Source: Acanthacorydalis orientalis
Lineage: Eukaryota; Arthropoda; Insecta; Megaloptera; Corydalidae
Direction: 5' to 3'
Length of the DNA stretch: 64,000 bases
NCBI GenBank assembly: GCA_034766995.1
Contig: CM068321.1
Span: forward strand, 14,175,526-14,239,525
Shown here piece by piece: positions 1 through 13,369 of this stretch. Numbering within the stretch: the stretch's first letter is position 1; each line of letters starts with the position of its first letter. The notes under the pieces are model-generated. The model saw nothing but the letters and a program-made list of their open reading frames with translations. It made no database searches and was not told where the DNA came from. A program made the translations under genes and the position numbers.

Positions 1-1165
1 TCAATAGTGTTGTGAGTATAAAACTTTTCGAAACATTCTAGTACATGTAGAAGTATTTGACATTTTGTACACTGCAAGTCGTTTCTCTTATTATATTATT
101 TTTTGAGGACACGACATCTTTTTGAAGGATGTTGCTATTTACCAGTGGAAGGACATGTTCAGAAAAATAGCCAAATAGCCCATTTAGTTATTTTCATTCG
201 AATTCACTCGAATAACTTATTTGGCTTTCACTGTCACTTTCGTACAAATTCAAAACAAACATGTTGTGGGATTCGTTTCTATGGTTCACACTTTAACTCT
301 GAATATACATAATTATTTCTTTCTAATATTTGTTTGATAGTTGTATTAAAGCAAATTAAATTTGCGTGCGTCTCAGAGACATCAATATTTACAATGGCAT
401 AAGAAAAACATGACTTATCAGAGATGTCTTTATATGTTGAGGTTAAGTAAATTAAAACTAAATAAAAAACGTACAAATATGACGATCGAGATAACTCTCA
501 AGGATATATAAATAATAACGAAAAGTGTTCAAAACAATTCATAGTGGCATTAGGCATGTATAAAATTCTGATATATGTTTTGTACTCTTTTATAAATAAT
601 TATTTTTAAACCCTTAAATTTTAATTGTCTACAATAAGTTTTTTTCTATCTTTGTATGATTAAAAATTAGCATAATTACTTCTATACAAATAACGCATTT
701 TATTCAAATCATTCAAAAATTATTATTAGATTATTTCTTACTTTTATTCATTTCCATTAGAAAAATATAATAATGTATACAATGTTACCTTTTTTATAAA
801 TTATTATAGAATATATAATTTACTTTTGACATTTATTATTTTATGAGGCTAAAGATATGAATGACATTTTAGTATATTAAGTTCAGAAAAGGTGGATCTT
901 TTTTAAAAAAATATTTCATTGGCAAGATATGTATCATTACTTTAAATGATTTTTAAAAATTCCATACGTATTTAAATATTGATTCACATTTAACTCTTTA
1001 AAGGAAAGGCTTCAAAAATAAAGACTTCAAAATATAATGAAAATTAAAAAAATATACATTTAAAAATTACATTGAATAAATTATGTTGTCACTGGTACAA
1101 TATTTCACTTTTCTTCAAAAAATAGAATCAAATAAAAAATTCATAATATCTTAACTTTTCAAAAA

Positions 1166-1166
<1 letters not shown>
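1..1166. other. AT-rich spacer, no gene seen
   Basis: Both strands carry only short open frames with no recognisable domain. Homopolymer A and T runs dominate. I see no RNA gene and no transposon end here. Confidence 0.7.

Positions 1167-1204
<38 letters not shown>
1167..1204. repeat. (TA)n microsatellite
   Basis: About 38 bp of pure TA, fading through CACATATATG on the right. Confidence 0.98.
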
Positions 1205-1212
<8 letters not shown>

Positions 1213-1456
1213 TGAAATATTTGAAGTAATATTTTTATAACTACCAAAATCGATTAACGATTTAAATACAAGAGTTTATTGAACCAAGTCTACACTGCGG
1301 AGAATTTCATTATACTGAAAGTCTATTGTATAAATTGTATCCAATTTCGTAAACATTACTAAACATAATATTATAAATGAATTAATTTAAACAAATAATT
1401 ATACATCTACAATAAATCATACATAAACAAATTATAATATGTAAATATTTTTTTAT

Positions 1457-1462
<6 letters not shown>

Positions 1463-1490
<28 letters not shown>
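1463..1490. repeat. (TA)n microsatellite
   Basis: About 28 bp of pure TA after a T-rich run. Confidence 0.98.
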
Positions 1491-1493
<3 letters not shown>

Positions 1494-4300
1494 TGTTGCG
1501 TAGAACTTTTTAAAATTTAAGAAACGTATACCGATTATATTTTAATAATGATAAATTTATTCGAGTTAGTAAAATTAACTTTTTATGAAAGTAATGCGAG
1601 AATCGCATGTTTGTCCTTGTTTGTTATTTATCAATATGTTAATAGGTATATGAATGTCGTGCCTGCAGGCTGAGTAATCAAGTCATATTTTATATTTTGC
1701 TCTTTAAAAAAAAAATAAATCGAGATATTTTAACAGTGTTGTACAATTAATTAATGTTAATTTTTTGAATTAACTGTTTTTCTGTTTTCATCCATTTTCT
1801 ACCATTAATATTTCATGAACATTATTAGTTTTTTATATTAAAGTATACATGAAGTGTGTAAGTTGAAATGTGTATTCATTTGTAAAATAATATAATTGTT
1901 GGGTTTTTTCGATCAATTATGATTAAAAATAAATTAATGCTTACGATACGAGACTACTTATTTTACAACAATGGTCAATTACCTACATGTATTCAAAACA
2001 CGTTCTTTCTTCATCCCATGTATAGAAATGTGTGGGAATTAAGAAAAGGATAAATACTATTATAACTATATATAGAATGTCTGAAAAGTTACACGCTATT
2101 TTTAAATATTTATTGCTTTTAAAGCAAAAGAAATATTAAAAAAACTTTTTAAAGTAAATTAAAGCTTATTTATTTTTTGACTTTATATATAAATTGAAGC
2201 TTTGTACTAATGGTAGAATTGAACGTAAGCTTATCATTGTGCTCGCACTTCTGTGGTCTTACTGGTATATTTTAAAAATGTTTTTTTAACAAACCGCAAA
2301 GTGCATTGCGACTTTTATTTCTAGATGTATCAATCGAGTCATAAGATTTCATTTATAAACTTCTTCTTTGGACAAGAGCCTCAGAGAAAGAATTCGCATG
2401 TCATTCGATCTCAATAAATCAAAAATTAATGGATGAGAAATGGATCTTTAAAGTCATTCGATAGAACTTTGACAATCTATTTATCCTTCAGTGAAATGAT
2501 TATTAAACCAGGCACGAATAATTAGTGTAAAATATGGTGAAACTTTTTATCTTTCACAAAAAACCGTTCTTCAGAATTTTCACACTCAGAAATAATAAAT
2601 CATAGAAAAATTTTGAGCATTTTCAAAAATTGTAGTATATATTATAACTGATTATCCGAGGTGTCTTGTAAAAAATACAGGTTAATAAATTGAATCGAAA
2701 TCACTCTATCGTAAACTGCTATCTAGAGGTTATGTTAATATGTTTCAATAGGATATCATTCTGAATAATTATGATAGTTGTGACGAATAATAAATACCCC
2801 AAAAAGGAATTTATCTTTATCAGTTCACGTCATGTTAAAACGTTACAGTTGTTATTCTTCCAAGAAAGCATGACTTCAAAAAAATTCCAAACATCTATAG
2901 GTCAAGATTTATGGTACATAATGAGATTTCCAAGCTCAGCATTGGAGTTCTTTTCTAAGTTTTGATGTGTAAATCCACCCTTTTTGACTGCTTGAATTGA
3001 TTTTTTTTAAAATATTCTTAAATATTACCCCTAAAAATAGCCACATTTTCTTTTGTGAATGTTCATTGTTCTGTGAATGTTTATTTTCTAAACGTGATGT
3101 TAATGTTCTTCTAAGACTTCTTTAATCTATCACAAAATATGTGATTATTCAATTATGGTTGCACTTTTCAATAGTTCTAGAATCATAATAGTACGAAATT
3201 TCTATGGAGGAACTCTCCATAATCATTGAACTTAAACAATTTGTCATTCTTTGCATTTTAACCCATTTTTTCTTATCCTTTACAAATAATTTTAATGCCA
3301 TTGATCATTTGTAACAGAAATGGTATCAAGATTCAAATCTCTTAAACGAATATTTAATATATCTTTTTAATTACAAATGCTGGGAAAGAGGACATATGAA
3401 ACGTTACTTTGTTAAGGCAAAAACATTGTTTGTACTGTTGTATATATTCTATACACTAACCAAAATTACCAACTCACCACAGAAAATATACACTTTAGGA
3501 AGAAGTTGGTGGCAAAAAATATTTAAATTATTCTTTTCTATTTTTATGATATTTAAATGTATTGTTTCATTTTATCAAGATTGTAATAAATTTGAATTAA
3601 ATCCTATTGTGTGTTATTGTTATTCAAGTTTTATTTATTTGCATTCTGTATTAGTACGTCTATGTTCAAATTTTTAATAGTTTTTTTACAGTTGAAGACC
3701 TCTTGAAATTTATCTTTTTCTAAGAAACTAATAACCATATTACCATGAAATTTTCTAGAAATATAAAACCTACTAACCTATATATTATTTATCGACACAA
3801 TCATTTTTATTACTATCATAAATATTTCAAGTTATTTTCCACCATAAAAAATAAATAACCTATTTTATAAATAATTTACTTTTATAAATGACCTAATTTT
3901 AAAATAATTTTTTTTCTCCATTCAAGTTTCATTATATTTTAAAATATAATGAAAATTTAATTCAAGCATAAAACAACATTTTATTATTATTTGAATATTG
4001 AATAGTTCTCTTAGTAACATGGAATAGAATCGACAATTTTTAAAATAATTATAGTATATACAATTAGACTTGTATTGAATCACGTATGCACTAAAATAGG
4101 ACGATAATGTATGCCATTGTTCTAATAATTTCTTGTTAGTTATTACATAGGTTCAAATATTAAAGTAGTTCAATGACAAACGATAAAACGGTTGACAGTA
4201 AATAAAATCAAATCAACCACAAATGAATAACAGTATCAGATCAAATTAAATCACCCTTGTCTACCATTAATCTCTTCCATTCGTCGAGAATCCGTTAATT
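1491..4300. other. AT-rich spacer with a 28-bp palindrome
   Basis: No gene is supported. Small frames (64 and 93 codons near 2.8 and 3.4 kb) have skewed AT-driven composition and no motif. A perfect 28-bp palindrome sits at 3927-3954. The segment near 2.07 kb has a faintly mariner-like start but no transposase signal follows. Confidence 0.65.
3927..3954. repeat. Perfect 28-bp palindrome
   Basis: TTTCATTATATTTT is followed at once by its exact reverse complement, with no spacer. The half-site AAAATATAATGAAAATT also occurs alone near 1029. Confidence 0.9.
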
Positions 4301-4304
4301 AAAG

Positions 4305-4307
<3 letters not shown>

Positions 4308-4349
<42 letters not shown>
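4308..4349. repeat. (TA)n microsatellite
   Basis: About 41 bp of pure TA, just left of a GC-elevated block. Confidence 0.98.
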
Positions 4350-4350
<1 letters not shown>

Positions 4351-4359
4351 GATGAATGT

Positions 4360-4810
4360 CACAATGCCTAGCTAACTAGACCGTAGATGAAAATCGAAAA
4401 ACGGAAAGATGTATAGAAAATGAATACATTTCATTTGATACGAAAGTAATCGGTTGAGATGCGAGGCAGACGATAGATAATGCGAGATGGTTTTGTGTTT
4501 GAGGGGCTACATCAGGGCACAGTATGAGAGCTACAGCTCTACGAGTTAGTCCGAGGAGTACCAGTCGGCAATCGTACGTGTAACGTACCCCCTGTCGATA
4601 TGCATGTATGTATATAAATTATCAGTGACAGAACATTTCCATTCTCATCACATTCAGTGTACACAAACCGAGCTCATTAGACTGATCGTATCTGGTTGTG
4701 ATCGTGACGTCACCCATGGGATTATATTATGTGTTTGGTGTGATGATGTCGTTCACAGTTATCGATGTGTACGTCATAATACCAATTTAATTGCAGTTAC
4801 ATGAATCGAC
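4360..4810. other. GC-elevated unique block
   Basis: Clearly richer in G, C and CpG than the flanks, and free of simple repeats. A 66-codon frame crosses it but has no recognisable domain. It could be a conserved noncoding element, an untranslated exon or an old repeat; conservation cannot be judged from one sequence. Confidence 0.3.
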
Positions 4811-5263
4811 CTATATCAACAATTCGATATTAATTTCATTATAGTTTGTTTGTAATGATCATTTACTTTCCTGAATCATGGAATGCACGAAAGTCAGATT
4901 AAGTACACACATTTACTAATTATCTAATTACGAAATTATAGCATAAGAAATAAGATTCAGAACTATGACATATCCAGAAATATAATTTTTCAATGATCTA
5001 AATTTTGAATGAATATAACTAACCTAAAGCTTGTTATAAATATTCCAGGTTACTTGATTTTAATCCACTTTTTCCGTAACTTGAAGATACAATTTTAAAC
5101 AACATTTTAAAATATTTTAAGCTAAACTGAAGTCCTGTTTTAATTTAATCTACGTTTCAGATTCAAGTAAAGTTGAAACCTAGTTTTTATTTACTTTTCT
5201 TGTAAAGTAGCTATACAAAAGACTGGAGCACAGTATAAATGATCACAGTATTTCAGGTAACAC

Positions 5264-5285
5264 TCTCTCTCTCCCTCTTTGTATG

Positions 5286-5328
<43 letters not shown>

Positions 5329-5337
5329 TCAATTCAG
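5264..5337. repeat. Compound (CT)n-(GTAT)n-(TA)n microsatellite
   Basis: CT-rich tract, then CCCTCTTT, then GTATGTATGT, then about 48 bp of TA. Read on the other strand this is (TA)n followed by (AG)n, the same polarity as the other TA/GA compounds in the window. Confidence 0.97.
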
Positions 5338-5383
5338 GAATCTTGTACTAGGCGAGAAACCATTATCTGCTCCCCAGGGTGTA

Positions 5384-5540
5384 CAGTGAAATTATGACTG
5401 TATTATGGGCACGGAGCCCATGACTCATGCTTCTTTAACTGGAATTGTGTAGGGTTTTGAAACTCTACTGGATATCAAGATAAGAAACCACTAGATTGAA
5501 GAGCTTTAGTTGCAATAAATGCGACTTTATACTCATTGAA
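5384..5540 (+). repeat. Probable tRNA-derived SINE fragment, copy 1
   Basis: This stretch aligns by eye with 63567-63710 over about 100 bp. Shared landmarks in order are ATGACTCA-GCTTC, a GGTTTTG box, CAAGATAAGA/TAAGATGATAG, CACTRGAYTGAA and AGCTTTA. The second copy resembles a tRNA D-arm and anticodon-stem region; this copy is more decayed. A small hairpin, ATGGGC-acgga-GCCCAT, lies at 5405-5421 inside the unit. No RNA polymerase III box B is convincing here. It could instead be another short dispersed repeat. Confidence 0.45.
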
Positions 5541-6155
5541 GTTTTTACAAATACTAAAGAGAAACAAATAAACCCGGTTGATGAATAATTTAAAATAATT
5601 TCTAACTTCGTTCTACGATGAATCGAGAGTGAACTAATTTTGAGTGCATGTTTTTAATTTACTATTTCACTATAAAAAACATTCACTAAATTTAAAAAAT
5701 ATTGCATAGTAATTTTATAATATGGTTGATCTGCTGTTACCAATATTCTACTCTGATTGAAGTTTGCAAACGCCTGGCAGTTAATTCCCCTTTTCATCAA
5801 TACTATTTGCTTCTTAATTTCCTTTTTTCTCAGTAAAATGAAAGGTAAGTTACATAAAACTGAATTTTACGAACAAATGTACAAACGTATACTATTAATA
5901 TACCATCCTTGTAAGGAAAATTCCTATAATCGTTGCTTGAATGTAACTAGTATTTAAATGATATACTTTTTATTCAATAATATAAATACAACATTTTCAT
6001 TTTCTAGTTATCATTCGTAACATTACTTAATAATTCGTACAAAATTATTCTTCATGAAATTTCTAAATATAGCGTGAACAAAGATTTGAAAAAAATATTT
6101 ATCTAAATAATCTAATAAAAATTTGATTCGAATTCGAACGTAATCAAAATATGTA
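5541..6155. other. AT-rich spacer, no gene seen
   Basis: A 66-codon frame at 5757-5957 has no recognisable motif. Nothing else stands out. Confidence 0.65.
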
Positions 6156-6162
6156 TAGGGAG

Positions 6163-6185
6163 ATATATAATATATATATATATAT

Positions 6186-6231
<46 letters not shown>

Positions 6232-6243
6232 AGAGAGAGAAAG
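6163..6243. repeat. Interrupted (TA)n-(GA)n compound microsatellite
   Basis: TA repeats broken by AATA and GGGA, then about 38 bp of pure TA, then AA and a short (GA)n tract. Confidence 0.97.
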
Positions 6244-6249
6244 ATGGAA

Positions 6250-6905
6250 TCCGTTTCACAGAAGGATTTTTTTGTTAAAATTGTATCTCCAAATTGTTGA
6301 ATAAACAACTTGTATGTGAGAAATGTAAATTATGATATTTTATGAATTTAAATAGATCTATAAAAACCACTAAAATAATTACGAAAACAAATATATGAAT
6401 AATAATTACAATAACAAACATTGTTTGCATAATTAAAAATTTATAATTAACGTATTTTTTTAAAAAAAAAAAACAACTAGCATGTTTCGGAATGAAACTA
6501 TATTTAATTAAGTATAGTGCATGTTCTACTAAGATTTAGGTTTATTTTCTAAAACTAAATCCATTAAAAACACACTTGGCAATAAATATGTCTGAATTTA
6601 TAGAAGAAAAAGGTTCTTCTAAGATACTAAATTTATTTTTTTTTTTGTATTTTATGAACAATATGAATTATATTAAACGATATTATTTATATAAACTAAC
6701 TTCATTTAAAAAAATAAAAATAGTGTAGAAATGTATACACATATCGTCATTATTGCTATAAATAACTGGCGTTTCTTGTTTGAAAATTTATATGAAGATA
6801 CGGTTGGATATATCAAATACTTTATAATTTTTTATACGCTATCATTGTAAAAATAATAAAAATTTAATATTTTTTTAGTAAAAATATACAAATTTGTACT
6901 TTCGT
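6250..6905. other. AT-rich spacer, no gene seen
   Basis: Poly-A and poly-T runs only. I see no coding, RNA or transposon signal. Confidence 0.7.
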
Positions 6906-6907
6906 AA

Positions 6908-6912
<5 letters not shown>

Positions 6913-6946
<34 letters not shown>
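6913..6946. repeat. (TA)n microsatellite
   Basis: About 34 bp of pure TA. Confidence 0.98.
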
Positions 6947-6950
<4 letters not shown>

Positions 6951-6979
6951 TTTAAAGACTCGATCTCTGCATCAAATAA

Positions 6980-7150
6980 TAAAATTCATGTTACCTAACG
7001 ATCGCAGACAGGACACATACTCTTAAGATGTCTGCAGTTGTAGAATTTTGTGCGCGGTCAATATTATGCAGAACGAACGAAATGAGTTTGGCAACAATCC
7101 AACGAGATGTGACTAAAAGGTCGCATTTCCTCAAAAAGGAATTGTAAGGA
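6980..7150. other. GC-elevated unique block
   Basis: Short CpG-bearing block with a small inverted repeat (GCAGACA ... TGTCTGC). Function unknown; it is a candidate conserved noncoding element only because its composition differs from the flanks. Confidence 0.25.
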
Positions 7151-7740
7151 TTTCGTGTTTACTTGAAATGATTTTACTGACTCTATTTCGTTTCATATGA
7201 ATTTTTCATTTATATAAAGAGCCTGAACATATTTCTACGAAACTAGTGATTATGAAATGCTCTTGAAATTTAGAATTTCTGTTCTATTTTTTTTATTTTA
7301 TATGTATCGAATGTAAAAGTCGTGTGACAATATTTTAGTTTGATAATATTTTTAAATATTTTAATTACAAAAGATAAATTTCAATTTTAACCAATAATCA
7401 TGTATCCTAATGAAGCGAATGAACAAGTAATTGTAATCTACACATTCATAAATATAATTATACTTGTTTATTAAGAGCATAGGTAGAACGAGTTTGCGAT
7501 TCGGAAAACAAATATATAAATATTAATACAAAAAAGCATTAACACTGATCACTGAGTATTATCGTATACATATTGAAAATACTAATATAAATATCAGCTT
7601 TTATAAGTCATTAAAATGTACATTAAATATAAACTCTAACACAATAAATTGTTAAGTAGTTGATTAAAAGTTTACAATAAAAGAATATGTACACTGATTT
7701 TATTTATTTTATTGAATATTACCATTAACGTTAACAATAT
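7150..7740. other. AT-rich spacer, no gene seen
   Basis: Only short open frames and A/T runs. Confidence 0.7.
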
Positions 7741-7744
7741 TAAT

Positions 7745-7833
<89 letters not shown>
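7745..7833. repeat. Compound (AC)n-(TA)n-(GA)n microsatellite
   Basis: ACACACACATACA leads into about 46 bp of TA and then about 30 bp of GA. All three dinucleotide types occur in the order AC, TA, GA on the plus strand. Confidence 0.98.
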
Positions 7834-8039
7834 TGATAGAGACAAGCAAAAAAGAGAAGGCAAGTTTGAATTACAAATAAATACGAATGAGAGAGAATAT
7901 TCTTGATTATACTTCAAAATAGTTGATATGAATCCAAGTTCATTATTCGCTAAATTATTTTCACGATTATTTCATACAATCCAGTATAACGCTTATACGA
8001 AAACCATGAATGTATGCAAAATTTGTCGGATTCAATGTA

Positions 8040-8300
8040 TAAATGAATATCCATGACGTGTAATATACGTTTTGAGGGTGAGCCAGCCAGCCATCCAGTC
8101 AGCCATACATTCATCCAGCTTTAATCGAGCATACATAAGTGTTGTGTGTTTGGATCGGTCATGTTTATGAATAGCGTTCGTTTTCGCGACAGCGACATCT
8201 TTATGGCGGTGTTGTTCGCAGTCATTGTATATCAAAGGGAACGCAGTCATATAATATAACATCCCCCATCACTGTTTGTATCATATGTTCAATGTATGGC
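8040..8300. other. GC-elevated block with CCAG/CCAT tetranucleotide tract
   Basis: An imperfect tetranucleotide tract (AGCC, AGCC, ATCC, AGTC, AGCC, ATAC, ATTC, ATCC) lies at about 8082-8120, followed by unique CpG-bearing sequence. A 76-codon minus-strand frame runs through it and owes its composition to the tract, so I do not call it a gene. Confidence 0.4.
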
Positions 8301-8394
8301 GATTTAATGGATCCCATTTATGTATTTATAAAATAGTTATTTTAATGGATTTTTAAGTGTGTACACATATGTATATAAAAGTCAGATATACGTA

Positions 8395-8396
<2 letters not shown>

Positions 8397-8444
<48 letters not shown>
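8397..8444. repeat. (TA)n microsatellite
   Basis: About 48 bp of pure TA. Confidence 0.98.
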
Positions 8445-8447
<3 letters not shown>

Positions 8448-8449
8448 GT

Positions 8450-9700
8450 ACGTATTTGTGTTTATATACACATGTATATTTATTTTCCTATATGTACATG
8501 TATAATTTATTCATAATAAAAATCCTGGAAACATTTAATAAAGAAAAAATAATGTTGAAGAATACAATAAATTTCATCTTTATATATAATTACTATATAC
8601 TAAGCGTATATATGAGAAAATAAATTGATACAACACGCCAAACATTTTCTAATGATACTATGTTTAAATAAAAACTAAATAGTTAAAATATTTTGATAAA
8701 GAATATTTCTCTTATAAAAAAATCAATATTATTCTGATCAAAAATATTAAATTAATGATTATTGATCTTTTTTTAAATGTTGCTTATATGCATTTAACTG
8801 ACGATGTCATTATCCTTTGAACGATGAGGTAAAAGCATAAATAGTAAAAATTAAATCTTTATTTTATAATGGAACTTCCAATACTCCATTTTCTTTTTTA
8901 AAATTTATGTGTATTTAGAATCTTCATATGGAATAATTGGTGGACTATTTTGAAGATTTTTACGTTTATTTCCTTTCAGTTGAATATTTGACTTTTTGAT
9001 AAAGGATTTAGACTATTATATGACCTGACTTACTATCTAAGTCAGCATTTATTGAACTATGCTATTCAGTCTTTAAAATTTCTAAGATTTATTAAAAAAA
9101 ATCCGCTTGGACCAAAATTATTCTCAATATGTAATTTTAATACAATAAATATCGATAGATAGAATATGAAACCCACACAAGTAAAAGTTGTTTGGAACTC
9201 TATAACTTTTAATAATGTAAAGGGATTCAGAAACCGAAAATTTTGGTAACTGCTAATGTAATATATACTGTGAATGGAAGCAAGGAACAGGACTTTACTA
9301 ACATTTTTCTATTAAGAGAAGTTTTCTAATTTTAGGATTTATTTAATGCTGCTAAAAATATGATTTATTGTAAATTTATTTATAAATAATAAGAATATTT
9401 TTATAGGTATGCTAGAAATGATAAGATTTATTTATTCGGAAATCTGTATGGAAGTAAATTTGAATCACAAGTTTTATTCATAATCGAGTATTATAGAGTG
9501 ACTTGTGGTTGGCTGCCTCGGGCACCAATTTCAAAAAAACAGACTAGTCATTTGACGCCGTTAACGAATTGCTGCGATAGTAAGTTAATCATAAGCTACA
9601 CTATAACATGCGACAATAAGAGTAAAGTTGTATATTTTGGACTGTATTACTGTTTATTATCAAAAAGAATAAAAAATTATGAATATTTTTAAATTTTTAT
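8450..9700. other. AT-rich spacer, no gene seen
   Basis: A short GC-elevated patch at 9500-9600 has no recognisable content. The rest is A/T-rich with no motif. Confidence 0.65.
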
Positions 9701-9702
<2 letters not shown>

Positions 9703-9766
<64 letters not shown>

Positions 9767-9767
9767 T
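9703..9767. repeat. (TA)n-(GA)n compound microsatellite
   Basis: About 38 bp of TA passes directly into about 27 bp of GA. Confidence 0.98.
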
Positions 9768-10095
9768 AATGTTTTTATATTAAAAGAATTGTAAAAGAAA
9801 AATATACTTCAAGGGTACGGTCAACATTAAGATTCGATCATTTTTAAAAGTTCTGCTGTATATAATTCACAACACAGTCAATATTTTATACGAACAAACA
9901 AGACAATTCATTGGAACTTATATAATAAGCTCAAACTCTATCTGGAATAAATTTAACAGTTTAGGCACGTATCTCATGAAACAACTTGAACATATGAGAA
10001 CATGATTGAAGTAGAATGTTTATAGTATTCCCCTTTTTTTAAACTAACAAATCTTAAACGACAAAAAATAAAATCATTCTCTATCGCCTTTTTTA

Positions 10096-10097
10096 TT

Positions 10098-10131
<34 letters not shown>

Positions 10132-10162
10132 ATATACCTATATATATATATATATATATATA

Positions 10163-10195
<33 letters not shown>
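10096..10195. repeat. (TA)n array with repeated TATACCTA interruptions
   Basis: About 100 bp. TA runs are separated by TATACACA and by two copies of TACCTA, so the interrupted unit has itself been duplicated by slippage or unequal exchange. Confidence 0.97.
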
Positions 10196-10198
<3 letters not shown>

Positions 10199-10375
10199 CT
10201 TATTTCATTTTGCTTATTTACATAATATAAAAGACTACTATCTATTTTAATTCATTCTACCAATGAACGTGAAAACGTGTTAATATTAAATAAAAAAGTG
10301 TAATTTACAAAAATACACATCATCGAAATGAAAAATCATTGGTGCTTCTTTACTATTAAATATTTTAGGATCTTG

Positions 10376-10379
<4 letters not shown>

Positions 10380-10425
<46 letters not shown>
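10380..10425. repeat. (TA)n microsatellite
   Basis: About 46 bp of pure TA. Confidence 0.98.
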
Positions 10426-10427
<2 letters not shown>

Positions 10428-11660
10428 CATTCCTTCATTTCTTAATAAAATACTTAATTAAATAACGAAACACTGCACAGACGAACATTACTGCACACAC
10501 ACACTCGCTATGTTCATCGTAATGGTATTTCCAATTCATTTATTTATTGATTCAAACCACTGACTTATTGTGATTCTCTTGTCGATGTCTACAGTTGCAA
10601 CGATAAAGTTCATAATTGAGTTTACACTAACAATAATTAGATTTACAGCAAGTTGGACTCGCTTGTTATATGAAACTCGAGCTTTCTTAACAATGGGCCT
10701 GTGTTATATTCAATGTTATATAATACACTAATTTGTAAGCATAATTAGCGAAATTTCTCGATACCTGTGAAATTGACAACAGTATTACAAATTGTACGTG
10801 TATTATATGAATTACTGGAAATAATAAAGCTTTTGTGTAATACATAATGATGTGTAAATGTTTTAATATATAATTGTATAGGTGTAAGCTCTGTGAAAAG
10901 TTGTCAATAACATATAATATAATTCTGTATTAGAAATATCTATTGTTAAATAACAAAAATTGAATAATAAATTTGAAACCACCATTTATATCATCTGCAT
11001 TGCATTATTTTTCACCTTAAACACCACAAAAGTTTTTTTAGAGTACTAATGTACAGAAAAACTATACAGTTCAGTTATAAAGATGATGTTTTGTTACCGA
11101 AATACACATAACTAACAATCAAAAAGAGCAATATTCATTTAACGATCGAAACAAAAATAATTGATCTATGGGATGAAAAAATTAATAATTTTTTAATGTG
11201 ATTCTAGCCACAATGTCAAAACTGTATTGTGACATTGCTATTAAAACACACAGAATAAGACATACGTGAAATTAATAATGTATTAATATAGTTTTCAGTA
11301 AATGTGTACAAACTTATTTTATCAAATAATCTTGAAATTTCCCAGAAGGTAGATAATATTTTCTTATCAAAAATGTTCAATAACTTTGTTTTCAATGACT
11401 TGTTTTAATTTGTGAAGAAAGTTTACAAGATCATCAATTCAAATTACAAGTGTAGACTATTAATAAGTTGTAAGAATTTGTAAAAAATATAAAAAATAAA
11501 ACTGTTTTTTCACTTCATTTAAAGACTGGAATACGTGTTGGTTTAATTTAAAACTAGTAACACTTTATTACAGTGACCTATTATCAATAATTCAGATTAT
11601 AAAATAATTAAATATAATTAAAAATATTCATTCTATATTTGCAAGAGTTGTGTGTGTACA
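10426..11660. other. AT-rich spacer, no gene seen
   Basis: Mildly less AT-rich at 10460-10700, otherwise plain spacer. No domain, RNA gene or transposon end recognised. Confidence 0.65.
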
Positions 11661-11661
11661 T

Positions 11662-11663
<2 letters not shown>

Positions 11664-11726
<63 letters not shown>
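11664..11726. repeat. (TA)n microsatellite
   Basis: About 63 bp of pure TA, preceded by a short GT tract (TTGTGTGTGTACATCC). Confidence 0.98.
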
Positions 11727-11730
<4 letters not shown>

Positions 11731-13185
11731 GATACCTATTATGAAAGCATTAATCAAAATCAGTCATAATCAAATCATCACTATGTATGTTTACTTTAAT
11801 ACATCAAAATGAATATATTAAAAATAAAAAAGTATTGTTTACAAAGCAGCAATATGCTGACAAAATAGAATTTGAATAATTTGAATTTGACGTGCAACTA
11901 TATCAGAAAAAAAAATAAATATTGCAAAGGTTAAATATCGCGATTTGTTTTATACTACTTTTTTATATTTCTTAAATAGTCGATAGATTTTTTATTTCTA
12001 ATCAAAAACTGATTTGATGTTTTTTTATTTTTTAAGAAATGAGACATTTTATTGGACTATATTTAAATAAATAACTCATTAATCAACAGCATGTCACGGT
12101 TACTATTCTTTTATTTATTTAAGAGTTGTTTTAATTATAATTTGATAATACATTTTTTATTTTTTTTCTAAAGCACCTTTAAAATCAACGTACAGTTTTA
12201 AATTTTATTTTAATAAACATGTTCTCGTCTTTTTAAGAAAATACAAAAAAATCAAATCTTCTATTCATCAAGGTGGTTGGTAAAATTGAAATTAAGGATA
12301 TTTTATTACAAACTATGATGCATAAAGAGAATATTGGGTCAATCACTCGGTCTATTTACTATTTTTACCTATCTTGAACGAATTAAAATGAAGAATACTT
12401 GGCTGATGCTTGAATTAAAATTAAGATTGATCAACAATTCAAGTACTAGTTACTTTAAGTGACTATCACTGGGACTACACTATTATAATCTGCAAAATAT
12501 GCTATGAAAAAGTAAGCGAATACATTGATAATGATATCAACAAGCAATTATTGATATTTTATTTCTGATATTTAATAAAACGAATATTTGGTTTTATATT
12601 TCAAATAATTAACTTAAGTATTGGAATATTCAAAAGTATTGATATAATTATTTTCAATGTAAAGATTACAACTTAAATAGGTTTTAAGAAATTCTTCAGT
12701 TCACTGAGAGTTAAATATATGCCGATGTTATAATAAAGGTTAATACACGAATATTACAGAACATTAAAAACAATCATAGAACAAAAAAAAAAATACTTTC
12801 CGTTAATTGATCGGTATATTGCGTTTGAGAAACTGTAGTTGTTATAAAAACTGGAATTATTTCAATTTTTTTTGAAATATTTGTGTTTATCAATCATGTA
12901 TGTAACAATAATAAAAGTTTATTTGGTTACAACTGAATCAAATTGTTACTTTTTAATAAAAAATATTTTTAATGAGGTGAATTAATTTAGACGAATAAAA
13001 ATGACATATATTTTAACGATTCGTGACCTTACCAGACTTGTTTTAATCATTTATAACTTATTTTTAGCAGTACTCGTATACACTAATAAAAATTGTAAAT
13101 AAAAACTTAAAAAATATAATGGCCGTAATATTCAAATATTTAATTAACGTGAGTAACGCATCTAAAAATAGAAATTTAATAGGGC
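11727..13185. other. AT-rich spacer, no gene seen
   Basis: About 1.4 kb without a frame over 60 codons on either strand and without a recognisable repeat. Confidence 0.7.

Positions 13186-13190
<5 letters not shown>

Positions 13191-13251
<61 letters not shown>
13191..13251. repeat. (TA)n-(GTAT)n compound microsatellite
   Basis: About 50 bp of TA, then TGTATGTATG. Confidence 0.98.
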
Positions 13252-13253
<2 letters not shown>

Positions 13254-13369
13254 ATATGGCTGTGTGTATGGAAGTATGAACGTATATAATATATATGCAT
13301 GTATATATTTGTAGTGGAAATATATTTTCTAAATTCGTGACATTTCTTTTTTGTTACAAGAGAACTAGG

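Noticed and set aside
2070..2960. Possible further mariner: AATGTCTGAAAAGTTACACG resembles some mariner ends, with a 64-codon frame downstream
   Set aside because: No DD34D motif can be followed in any frame and no matching opposite inverted repeat was found.
6023..6259. Open frames rich in Tyr-Ile repeats (also at 7.7, 8.4, 30.5, 33.5, 43.0, 50.3, 51.8, 52.9, 58.6 kb)
   Set aside because: They are translations of (TA)n arrays, open in every frame because the repeat lacks in-frame stops; they have no other protein signal.
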